Below, in pieces: positions 16,619 through 27,600 of a stretch of 64,000 nucleotides of DNA (position 1 is the stretch's first letter; each line of letters begins with the position of its first letter). Source of the DNA: Owenweeksia sp. (lineage in GTDB: Bacteria > Bacteroidota > Bacteroidia > Flavobacteriales > Schleiferiaceae); NCBI GenBank assembly GCA_002695025.1, contig NZNV01000013.1:1-64000 (forward strand), read 5' to 3'. Made by a program: the position numbers and the translations under genes. The notes under the pieces are model-generated. The model saw only the letters and a list, made by a program, of their open reading frames with translations. It had not been told where the DNA came from and did not search any database.

Positions 16619-17521
16619 ATGAAAAAGTATATCATCCTTCCCTTGGTTTGTGTGGCACTGGCTGCCTGTGAAAAGACCATTGATTTTGACATACCCTACG
16701 ACCCTCCCAAGCTTACCATTGATGTAAAACTGCAATCCGAGCAAATACCTAAAGCCATTGTGGGTACCTCACAGTTTTCCATGAGCTCTAAAAACCCTAA
16801 GCTGGACAGTCTTTCTGAAGTTTTTCTTTACGAAGACGGTATACTGATAGACGAATTTCTGCCCAGGCGCTACAGTTCCAATATTTATGACAGCCAGGGG
16901 CGACCCATTACCGCCTACTACTATGAAGGCAATTACCGCCCCATGCCGGGACACACCTATGAAGTAAAGGCTCAACGGGAAGGATTTACCGAAGCCAGCG
17001 GCAGCGGTTATATGTACGAACCTGTGGAAATTTTCCAGTCCAACTATGACACGGAAACCGGAGACCTGGTGGTTTCCTTTGTTGACCCGGCCGGAGAAGG
17101 TGATTATTACCGGGTAAGCATTTTCCCGAGAGGTCAGGGAAGTGACTCGTATTACAACAGTATCTTCGGCACCTATGACCCCACCATTGAATTCTTTGAA
17201 ACCGAAGACATCGATGATTTTTTTGATACCAACGGACTCACCTTCGGGTATGCCGGTTACTTGAAAGATGAATTTTTTGACGGTAAGCTTAAAAAGCTGA
17301 AACTGGTGTACTATGGAGGTTATGAAGAGGAGCCCCAGACCAACTCCTTTGACATCATTATAGAGCGTATAACCGAGGATTACTATAAGCATGAACGCAG
17401 CAAAGCCCTGCAGTTTATAGATAATCCCTTTTCAGAGCCTACCCCACTTTACGGAAATATCAAAAACGGTTACGGTATTGTGGGAACAGCCGGTGTCAGC
17501 CGCGTTTATATACAACCTTAA
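16619..17521 (+). CDS. DUF4249 lipoprotein, partner of the second TonB receptor
   Basis: Start chosen at the ATG at 16619, 10 bp after the receptor stop (300 aa), which yields the lipoprotein signal MKKYIILPLVCVALAAC (Cys17). It has the same architecture as the gene at 13353: KTIDFDIPYDPPKLTIDVKL near the N-terminus, central beta-rich sequence, and YGNIKNGYGIVGTAGVSRV at the end. It is the last gene of the receptor cluster. Its stop codon overlaps the stop of the convergent PorP/SprF gene within one TTAA tetranucleotide. Confidence 0.87.
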   Translation: MKKYIILPLVCVALAACEKTIDFDIPYDPPKLTIDVKLQSEQIPKAIVGTSQFSMSSKNPKLDSLSEVFLYEDGILIDEFLPRRYSSNIYDSQGRPITAYYYEGNYRPMPGHTYEVKAQREGFTEASGSGYMYEPVEIFQSNYDTETGDLVVSFVDPAGEGDYYRVSIFPRGQGSDSYYNSIFGTYDPTIEFFETEDIDDFFDTNGLTFGYAGYLKDEFFDGKLKKLKLVYYGGYEEEPQTNSFDIIIERITEDYYKHERSKALQFIDNPFSEPTPLYGNIKNGYGIVGTAGVSRVYIQP

Positions 17522-18633
17522 AGGCCGGACATAGCGTGATTCTGAAGCTCAGGAATGGGCTTTATGCAGTCAATATCATTCTTGAAACGGCTGGGGCACA
17601 GCACCGAGCCTTCAAAAGTGTAAATGATGCCAAACTCATGCGTACCATAGGTATTGGTCTGGTTCAGCTTGTTGGTGGTAATCTCATAGCTATAACTGAG
17701 CAGGCAGTTCTTGAATATTTCATAATCCACCTGAACGATCCAGGAGTCCAGCGTAAGTTTATTGACTTCGGTATTGATCTCCTTTACAATACCTTTTCGC
17801 AGTCCAACGCCCAGCCTCAGCGTATTATAGCTGAAATAGGTCATATTGGTCCAGTTGTTCATAACCAGCTGCCGGTGATAAACCGAGCCGAATTCCAGCG
17901 AAAAGCGGGTATCCTTTCCATGCCCCCAATAGTAATACAGCCATAAATGCCCGGTATAGCGCGGTGGCCACCTTGCCGTATCATTAAAGAAAGACCTTTC
18001 ATTGCCTACCAGGTGAAAAGCGGCTGCACCCAGAGACACATAACCATGCTCATCAAATAAACTGTAAAGGCCCCGGGCACCGGCCGCCACATCCCAAACC
18101 GCTCCTCCGTAAACATCCTGCGGCAGTATGATGGACTGTGCCCTAAGCTTGCGGTAGGTTTCATTGCTCAACTGATCTGAAAAAGTAAAGGCATCCCAGT
18201 CTACCTGCTGAAACCCTCCGCCTATCTGGAGGCCAATGGAGAACATTCCCGGGGCGCTCGACTTTTTGAGGTTTTCAAAACTCAAGGGAAAATAACCGGC
18301 TATCTGCCCACCCACCAGGGTTGTACGCAATGAACCATCCCCCTCCCTGTTGTCATGCGCATACAGCGCAAAACCTAAGTTACGCTCCTCACAGGCTATA
18401 TTGGCCGCAAAATTATGGGTGGCAAATTTGCCGGAAACGTTGGTCCACTGTAAGCGGGAATTGTAATGCAGGCTCAAGTCTGAACTGTAGCCCGCATAAG
18501 CCGGATTCAGGTAATTACGCGTAGCGTGCAGTTGGGTGGTAACAGGATCCTGGGCAAAAGTGGTGAACACTCCGCCAAGCATCAGCAGGGCACACAGGCC
18601 CACCCATTTACCTGATAAGTGTAACCGTGCCAT
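17518..18633 (-). CDS. PorP/SprF-family T9SS outer-membrane protein
   Basis: 371 aa with a signal peptide (cleavage near TTFAQ, about residue 27). The mature start DPVTTQLHATRNYLNPAYAGYSSDLSLHYNSRLQW is the PorP/SprF signature (the NPAxAG motif), and the rest reads as a beta barrel with repeated aromatic strands such as GHLWLYYYWGHGKDTRFSLEFG. In Flavobacterium johnsoniae, SprF is needed for export of the giant adhesin SprB and is encoded directly behind it. Here the start lies 26 bp inside the 3' end of the giant PKD gene, the same order and tighter coupling, so this protein probably serves that cargo. Confidence 0.92.
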   Translation of the reverse strand: MARLHLSGKWVGLCALLMLGGVFTTFAQDPVTTQLHATRNYLNPAYAGYSSDLSLHYNSRLQWTNVSGKFATHNFAANIACEERNLGFALYAHDNREGDGSLRTTLVGGQIAGYFPLSFENLKKSSAPGMFSIGLQIGGGFQQVDWDAFTFSDQLSNETYRKLRAQSIILPQDVYGGAVWDVAAGARGLYSLFDEHGYVSLGAAAFHLVGNERSFFNDTARWPPRYTGHLWLYYYWGHGKDTRFSLEFGSVYHRQLVMNNWTNMTYFSYNTLRLGVGLRKGIVKEINTEVNKLTLDSWIVQVDYEIFKNCLLSYSYEITTNKLNQTNTYGTHEFGIIYTFEGSVLCPSRFKNDIDCIKPIPELQNHAMSGL

Positions 18634-21600
18634 ATCCTACAATTTTATTACCGTCTTCATCCGTGGAACATTGGTCGCTGGGCCATTTTTCATCATCCGT
18701 AAAAGTGGCTACAATCCGCCAGGCATACGCTCCCATAGGTACTTTATCACCTTTGAATGTTCCATCCCAATACTCCACAGGACTACCATTCTCATCCAGT
18801 GCCGTACTTTCAAACAGGGTATTTCCCCACTCATCCAGGATGCGAAGATGGTAGGTTTTCAGTTGTTTTCCCTTGGGAAGAAAAACACTGGCCTCTCCAT
18901 AGCCCTGGTAATCCGGTACAAAAGCATTGGGCACATTCAGGTGATAACCCTCCATCTGTATAGCGGTAGTATCCAGCCCAACGCATTCACCAAAACCCTG
19001 GATGCGGTTGGTAACCGTTAAGCCCACTACATAATTAATCTCGTAATCAATACGGCAAAGCTTATCCTTGTATGATTTTACCTGCGGTAATTTCAGCACT
19101 TTGGCATCCAGTGAATCTCCATTACCGAAAGTCCAGTGGTAAAGGGCATTTTGCGCTTTGCGGACTACCGGTGAAAAGGAGAAGGTACGGGCATTATCCT
19201 TATTCCAGTGTACCGGATCCAGCAATACTTCCGGTGTGGGATACACCCTGATATTTACCACCGCATCCGCCACGTCCTCACAACCTTTATCGGTAACCGC
19301 CCTTAGGTTCAACTCATAAAGCCCCTCCTCCTCAAAGTAAATATCCACCAGCGAATCCCGGAATACACGGATCTCACGGCCATCACTTACGGACCATATC
19401 AGGCTATCAATACGGTCACCATTGGTAAACTGCATGAGGGAGCGGCTGCTGATGGTGATGAAATTCTCCGAACAGAGTTCGTAATCACCGGGTTGAATGA
19501 TGGCTTCCGGCACCTGGTGTATGGTCACTTCACGGATCAGTGAGTCCAGGCAGAAAGGGTCCTGAACTACCAGCTTCACAAAATAGGTCCCGGCCGAATC
19601 ATAGATGTGCGCAGGGTTTTGAAGGGTAGACGTATGACCATCACCAAAATCCCAGAAATAGCGTAATGTAGTGTTACTACTACCCTGGCGGTAGCTGGTA
19701 GAATCATAAAATTGTATCTCATCCCCCATACAGGCCTCCGGGTTACGTGGCGAAAAATCGACCCTGGAATTGGGAGGCACAAAAAGGGTATCAGTAAAGG
19801 AATCCCAGCAACTATCGGCATTCCAAACGTCCAGGCGGATATAGAAATAACCCGTATCCGGGAAGGTTCGTAAGCCGGGATTCCGCAGGAAGGATGTCAT
19901 GGTGCCAGGATTGGCCAGATCAAAATCCCAACGGTACTGAAGGGGAACACTGCTAATGGAACTATCATTGAAAAAGAAGGCGGTGCTACTTCCGCAGGAA
20001 TCTACGGTGGTATCCGGTCTTATCGTAAACCCGGCAATGGGAACCGGGTTGATTCGCAATATTTTAGTGATGCTATCCACACAGCCTGCATCACTTTCCT
20101 GGATAAGGGTAACTGCATACAAGCCAGCCATATCAAACACCAAAGGCGGAGGCATAGGATTGAAAAAATCGCCCTGGCCCTGAATCTTCCAAGTGGTATT
20201 GGTGATGGTTCCTGTAGCCACCTGTGTAGAGTCAAAGAACACTACCGTATCACCGGCACAAGCATTTTCTACAAAGAAGTCAACCGTGGGAATGTCGGAT
20301 ACACTCACCGTATCACAAACCGTATGATCACAACCGTTGCCGTAGGTTACGGTAAGGCACACTCCGTAATCCCCGTAATCGGTATAGGCATGCTGAGGGT
20401 TTAGCTGACTGGATTGGGCCCCATCTCCAAAGTCCCACAGGTAAACGGGTTGCTGGCTTCCTACCACCGTACTTTGGTTGGTGAACTGTACACTTTGGTT
20501 CTCACAGATAGAGTTGGTGGACATGGTAAAAGCTGCAGTTGGTGAAGGACGCACAATGATCTGCAAGGTAGAGGTGTCTTTATCACAAGCTCCGGTCACA
20601 AAATTGGCCACGGTATACGTACCGGCCGTGGTATAGGTAAAGCTGGTAGTATCACCGGTAGCCAGGGCCGTATTACAAACTCCCGTTACCGGGTTGTAAT
20701 CCAGGCACCATTTTACGGATTGTATGGCACCATAGGAGCGATCGTAAAATTCAACCGGCTGGTTTACGCAGTTCTGCTGCGTATCCACCACAAAAAATGC
20801 CTGTACATTCTTGGGCTCTATCAGCACGGAATCACTGAACGTACTGTCACCACATTCATTATAGGCCGTAAGCGTAACGAGAAAGGGAATAATGGCCGTG
20901 TCATTGGCGGCATAAGTATGCTTTACCTTGGGCCATGTGTAAGGGTGCGTAGTGGTGCTTTGGGGGTTAACCACGGAGGTTTGCCCGTCCCCGAAATCAA
21001 TGACCAGTGAATCGGGATTACCCAACGAAAAACGCGAAAACAGAAAGTTCACATCATTGCTGCACAAACTGTCTTTGTTAAAGGCAAAACCGGCTACCGG
21101 ATAGGGTTTTAAAACCACGGAATCCAAGAAGCTGAAGGTACCGCAGCAGTTGGTGACCGTTTGCTGTACGTAGTAAGTGGTATCATTACTGTAATTACTC
21201 ACAAAATCCGCAGGGGTATAATTGCCGGCCGTATTGGTGGAATCCAGTACCACCCGGGTTCCCAAAGGGGTAAAACTATAGGTAACCCAACTGCGCCCGG
21301 TAATAAACCCGGAACTGAGATCACGGAAGGTGATGGAAACAGGCCCGCAATTCACCGAAGTATCCTTGCTGAACAAGGCTACAGGAGGTTCCAGCAACAC
21401 CAGCGGTTTGATCATGGTATCTGTACAACCAAACTGTGAGGTGGTGATCAGTCTTACGTCATACGTACCAGGCACATTGTAGGTGAAGATTGGATCGGCA
21501 GACGAAGCATCTGTAATGCCGTCTTCATCAAAATCCCAATCCAGGTTTTGAATGATCCCACCCTCCGGGGCTAATGTGGAAAGATCATGAAACTGCACAG

Positions 21601-24600
21601 CCACACCGGTACACACCGTATCCACTCCACAGGAAGCGGTATCTACACTGAAATCCGCTACCGGCAAAGGGTAAACGGTTACGGAGTCCGTAAAAATATC
21701 TTCACAGCCACGCGAATCGCGGGCTATCAACGAAACGGCATAGGTTCCCGGTACGGTATATACGTGCGCAGGGTTAGCCTGGGTGGAACTGCTGCCGTCA
21801 CCAAAATCCCAGTTCCATTGGGCGATAACATCGGTGGTGCTTGTAGCATTGGTAAAGAGAGTAGTATCGTTCAAACAAACGGGGACGGTAGTCCAGAAAG
21901 CATCGGGCCGCGCATAGACCGTAACCGTATCGGATACCGAATTACGGCAACCTAAACCGCCTACGGCTACTTCCAGACGTACGGTATAGATCAGGTCGCC
22001 AGCGCCTGTATTAGGCAAAATGAAGGTGGGCTGCGCTGCGCTTGAGCTTAGTATATTATTGATATACCATTCATACTGTATACCCGCTCCGGTAACTACC
22101 GAATCTACCTGAACGGTAAGCGTATCACCGCAGCCCTGGTAGGTACTAAGCACAAAGACAGGTGCGGGATCAGGCACGGTACGGAACAGTCTTTCCAGGG
22201 TATCATTCCGGCAACCAAAAGGACTTTGTACGAGCAGTTGTACGATCACTGAATCATCGTAATTACTCAGCGTATAATTCAAGGCATTTACACCGTTGAA
22301 AGTCTGTAAAATATTACCATTGAACGGGTTCAGGATATTCCAGGTATACACAGAATTAGCCACCGGGAACTGGCTGATCACCAAACTGTCGGAATGAATG
22401 ATGAAAGGTGCACAGGCCACCGTATCCGGAGCCGTAAAAAAAGCCACCGGGTTGGGATGAACCGTTACAGAGTCCACTAAAGTATCCGAACAACCGAAGG
22501 GATTGGTGGCGATCAATCTAATGATATATACGCTATCTACCGTTCCGCTATTGGTAAAAGTGACCGTAGGCAGGGAATCCGTTGATGAAAGACCATTGCC
22601 GAAATCCCAGCTAAAGCTCATGCTATTCCTACCTATTCCGCTTTGCCCGGAAAAACTCTGGTTACTGAAAGTAAGGGTCAGAGGGCCGCAACTATCGGCT
22701 GGTGCAAAACTGAAAGCGGCTGTAGGCTTGGGATATACCGTAAAATCCTGGCTCAGGGAATCTGTGCAGCCAAAGCTGTTTACCAGCACCAGTGTAATGG
22801 TGTATAAAGACGAATCACTGGTAGTAAGTGGAAAATCAATAGTGGGTGCGGAAGTAGTGCTTCCGGTTATACTGACCCCAGCGGAAGGTGTTACACGCCA
22901 TTGATAACTGAGGTTGGTACCCACTGAGCTATCAGAGGGCGTCACCGTTTGTGGGCTACAGCCCTGTGCTGGTAAGCTAAAAGCCGCCAGTGGTCGTCTG
23001 TGAATGGGAACGTTCACGGTGAGGTTGTGTACACAACTGTCCACCGAGGTCAGCTCCAGTGTTATTGCGTAAACAGAATCTCCTGCACCCTGTGCATCCG
23101 GGAAATGGAAAAGCGGTTCGGCCACGGAGCTGTCACTGATATATACGCCCGTGGGCGCGCTCCAGCGGTAGTTGATCGTGGCTCCTTTAAAAGTACTGGA
23201 ATTGGTGACCTGTACCGTATCATTAGCACAAATGGACCCGAAGTTGAAATCGGCCACCGGTTGCGGAAATACCCTTACACTATCCAATACGCTGCGGGAA
23301 CAGCCGTTGGAGCCTACCGTTATATCCAGCCGTATCTCGTATTCCAGGTCCGTATTACCTGCATTGACCAAAAGAAAAACCGGCTGAGCGGTATTGGCAG
23401 CTGATACCCCGTTCACAAACCACTCGTATTGCAAACCTGCTGCGCTGATCACCGAGTCCACGGTAACTACTAAAGTATCCCCACAACCTTCAAGGGTACT
23501 TAAAAAGAAAAAGGGTGAAGGGTCTTCCACCGTTCTGAAAAGCTGCTCAGCGGTATCATTTCTACAACCAAAAGCACTGATCGCCACCAATTGTACCAGC
23601 ACGGAGTCATTGTAATTATTCAGGGTGTAGTTCAGGGCGTTCAGGCTGTTGAAGGATTGCAGCACATTGCGGTTTACCGGGTCCAGGATATTCCATTCAT
23701 AAGAGCCGTTGGCCTGTGGGAACTCCGTAACGTTCATGCTGTCCGTGACCAGTACCAATGGCGCACAGGCAATGGTATCCTGAGGGTTGAATAAAGCCCT
23801 TGCATCCGGGTGTATGGTTACGGAGTCCGTTGCTGTGTCACTGCACCCCAGGCTATTGGTCACTGCCAGTTGGATCACATAGGTGCTATCCTCAGTGCCT
23901 GAATTGGCAAAGGTTACGGTGGGTAAAGAATCCGTAGACATTACACCATTACCAAAATCCCAGGCCAGAGTAAGATCGGAAAGTCCCGCCCCGGGGATGG
24001 AAGTTTGCGAAGTATTCTGAAAAGTGATGGTGAGCGGCCCGCAACTATCCTGGGGGGTAAAGGTAAAGGCCGCGAGTGGTTTGGGGTATACCGTAAAACT
24101 CCTGCTCACCGAATCCACGCAACCGGCACTATCCACAATGTTTAGTGTTACGGTATACACTACAGAATCATTGGTGCTTATAGGAAAATCAAAGGACGGG
24201 CTGGCGGTGGTTCCGTTGGTAAGCACTACACCTGCGGAGGGTTGCACTGACCAATTGTAGGAAAATTGAGTGCCAGAAGAGCTGTCATTGGGCAACACCC
24301 TTAATGGGCCACAGCCAATAGCCGGTATATCAAAGTCGGCAATGGGTCTACTGGGAACTATAACCTGTTGCTCCAGCGTATCCATACAACCGTCCACAGA
24401 GGTCACTATTAACCGTATTGTGAAGCTGGAATCCGCACCTGAATGATTATCCGGAAAACCGAAGAGCGGTTCCGCTACAGCACTATCACTGATGTATACC
24501 GTAGAAGGAACTTCCCAGGTGTAGTCTGCTGCGCCTCCTTTGAATATGCTATTGTTAACCACCTGAACCGTATCTCCGGCACAAAATCCGCCAAAACTGA

Positions 24601-27600
24601 AATCTGCCAATGGACGAGGATAGATCACCACCTGGCGCACGGTACTGTCCGAACAGCCCGAACCGGCCTGCACCTCTCTCTTGATGGTAACAATAGAATC
24701 ACGGGTATGGGAGAGGTTTGTGAATACCAGCGTATCGGTATTATTGAGCACCACCGGTTGGTTGTTGACGAACCAGTTTCCAGTACTTCCGGAACTGTCT
24801 GCCACCACTACTTCCAAAGCTGAACAACCGGCTGTGTTACCCACAATTTCAAAGGAAACTGCAGGCTGAAGGACCACGTTTACCGCAAGGCTATCTGCGT
24901 ACTCGCATCCGAAGGCATCCGTATACCCGTAACTGAGGAGATAGTTCCCCACTCCTGCCGCCAGGGGATCGAAGGTACCGCCTGCTGTTACACCGGTTCC
25001 GGTCCAGTTACCTCCGGCCGGCACAGCCGGAAAAGTAACATTCCCTCCATTCAGGCACAGGCTGGTATCCCCTCCTATCTGAAGATCGGTTAACGGAAAT
25101 ACTTCAATTTCTACCGAATCCTCCACGGTACAGCCCAGGGAATCCGTAATCACCAGGTGGTATACTACCGTGGAGTCCAAAGTAGTGCGGGCAGGATTGA
25201 GGATTGCGGTATCGGATAGACCGGCAGAAGGACTCCAGGAAATGGTGTAAGGAGGCAGTCCACCCGTCACCACTCCATTAAGCTGTAGAGAATCGGAGTA
25301 ACAAATGGATTGATCCACCCCGGCATCTACCGTAAGCTCCGGGGTCACACGGATGATAAAACTGGTGCTGTCCGTACAACCCAGGGAGTCCGTTACCCGC
25401 AGAAATACGCTGGTATCGACAACCAAACCCGAGAAGAAAACCGAATCCGAAGTAGCAAATACCCCTTGCCCCACTATACTCCATTCAAAATTGTAGGGAG
25501 CCAGCCCAAAGTTGGCATTAGCCTGTAATCCGAGGCTACTGTTGTAACAAAGCAGCGTATCGGGAATACTATCCAATTCCGGGCGCTGCAGGATCAGTAC
25601 GTTCATGGAATCGGTAAAGCTGTCGCAACCATTGGTGGCCGTAAGACTCACTATATAACTTCCGTGTTGCGAAAACTGCAGCATGGGCAGAGCTGTACCG
25701 GCATTGGTACCATTCTCAAAGCTCCATCCCGTGGCCGGGAATATATTCCACTGGTAGGAAGTTACCGGAGCCAGGCTGTCAAAGACCACCGGGATCAGCA
25801 AGCTATCGGTAAAATCCAGCACGGTAAAGCTACATAGGGCTGTATCCTCCGGCATTACCAGGCTGGGCACACCCTGTACCACCAGGGTATCCGTTACTAT
25901 GACCGTATCGCAATTATTTCCTGCCCGCAATTCCACCACATAAATGCCGCTGCTGGTGAAGGTGATGGACTGGGTAGTATCCAGCACCCCGGTGGGACCA
26001 AAGAACCAACCATTGGCCGGTAGTACATTCCATTGCAGGTCCAGTGTCTGGCAAACCGATTGTATCTGTCCCACAAAACTTGCCACTACGGATTCACCAC
26101 TGCAAATGGTGTCATCGCTCAATACAAAATCAGCATCGGGAATGGAATCAATACAGATGATGCGGGTATTGGTGTCATTCGTACATTCCTGGGCATTACC
26201 TACCATTTGCTGGATGGTATAGAATCCCGTCTGGTGAAAAGTGATATCCAGCGGGTTGGCCCCGGAAAGCCAGTTGATAGGATCGGAACTGCCAAAGGTA
26301 CTTCCCAGGCTGGCCTGGCCTCCTGCCACGGTATAGGTAGAGGGACTTATGGACCAGATGGTTTTGCCATCCACAATACAGGTACCGTTACGTACCACAC
26401 CGCCTACCAGGGAGGTGTCCTGGATCAATACGGATTGATTTACACAGGCATCCGGCTCGTTTTCAAGGCCCGCGTAAGAGGGAGCGGAGATATAAATAGG
26501 CTCTACCGTACTGGACCTTTCCGAACAGGGGTTGGAAGCTCTGAAACTCAATTCAAAGGCATTGTTGAATTTGGCAGAATTGTAGCCACAGGAACTCAGG
26601 GAGAACTGGTGACATACCGTGTCGGGCGGTGGATGGCTAAAGATCACATCCGGGCTTCCATCGTTGGAAGATAAGGTATAGACAGTCTCCGGGTTATTAC
26701 CGGAAACCCCGGTCACAGCCACACATATCTCAATAAAGCCGTTGTCTCGCGGAATACACTGGTTAATGGTTCCTCCCGGAATGCTGAAACCCACAGCCGG
26801 TTGTTGCCCTATAAATACATTGATGGTATCCGTGCGGCTGCAGCCGTTGGGGTAATTCAAAGTGAGGGTTACCGTGTACAAACCTGCACCCACATATTGG
26901 TGTGCTATACCGGCCCCCAGGTTGTTCGGAAAAACTGCTCCGGACATAGCGGGGCTACCATCCCCGAAAGTGAGGGTATAGGATTTATAACTATTGTCAA
27001 AGGACTGGTTGTAAAAAGTAAAGGTACTTGTATTGCTGGCCGAGTCGCAACTGGAATAGGTCAATATACCCTGCCAGGGTGTACCAAAGCCATTGGCCCT
27101 CAAAGCCGGTTCTGGAGCATCCTTTATATAAATAGTGCGCGTGGTGGATTCTGTACAAGCCCCGGTAGTTACCGTATACGTAAGGGTATGAAGCGTATTG
27201 ACAGAAGGTACATCAGGATCAAAAACGCCATTGGAAACACCCGGTCCGCTAAAAACACCTCCTGCAGGGATCCCGCTCAGCGTGATGGGGGCATCACTTT
27301 CACAAACGGTATCCGGCACTGTGAAGCTGGGGATAGCCAACTGGTTTACCTGTACATTGAGGAATACACTGTCTGCCACCATACCCAGGGAATACGCCCG
27401 CACGATAGCCGAAAAATTACCCGTAGCGGCATAAGTCACCGTATGATTTCCCGAACCGCTGGCACCGGTACTATTTCCTCCGCTAAAATTCCAGATAATG
27501 CTGTCACTCGCCCCGGTATAGGAGGCGGTAAAAGTGATCGTATTGCCATCATCCAGGCAAAGAAAAACGGTACCGTTCTGTATAGCAGGATTGGCGGAAA

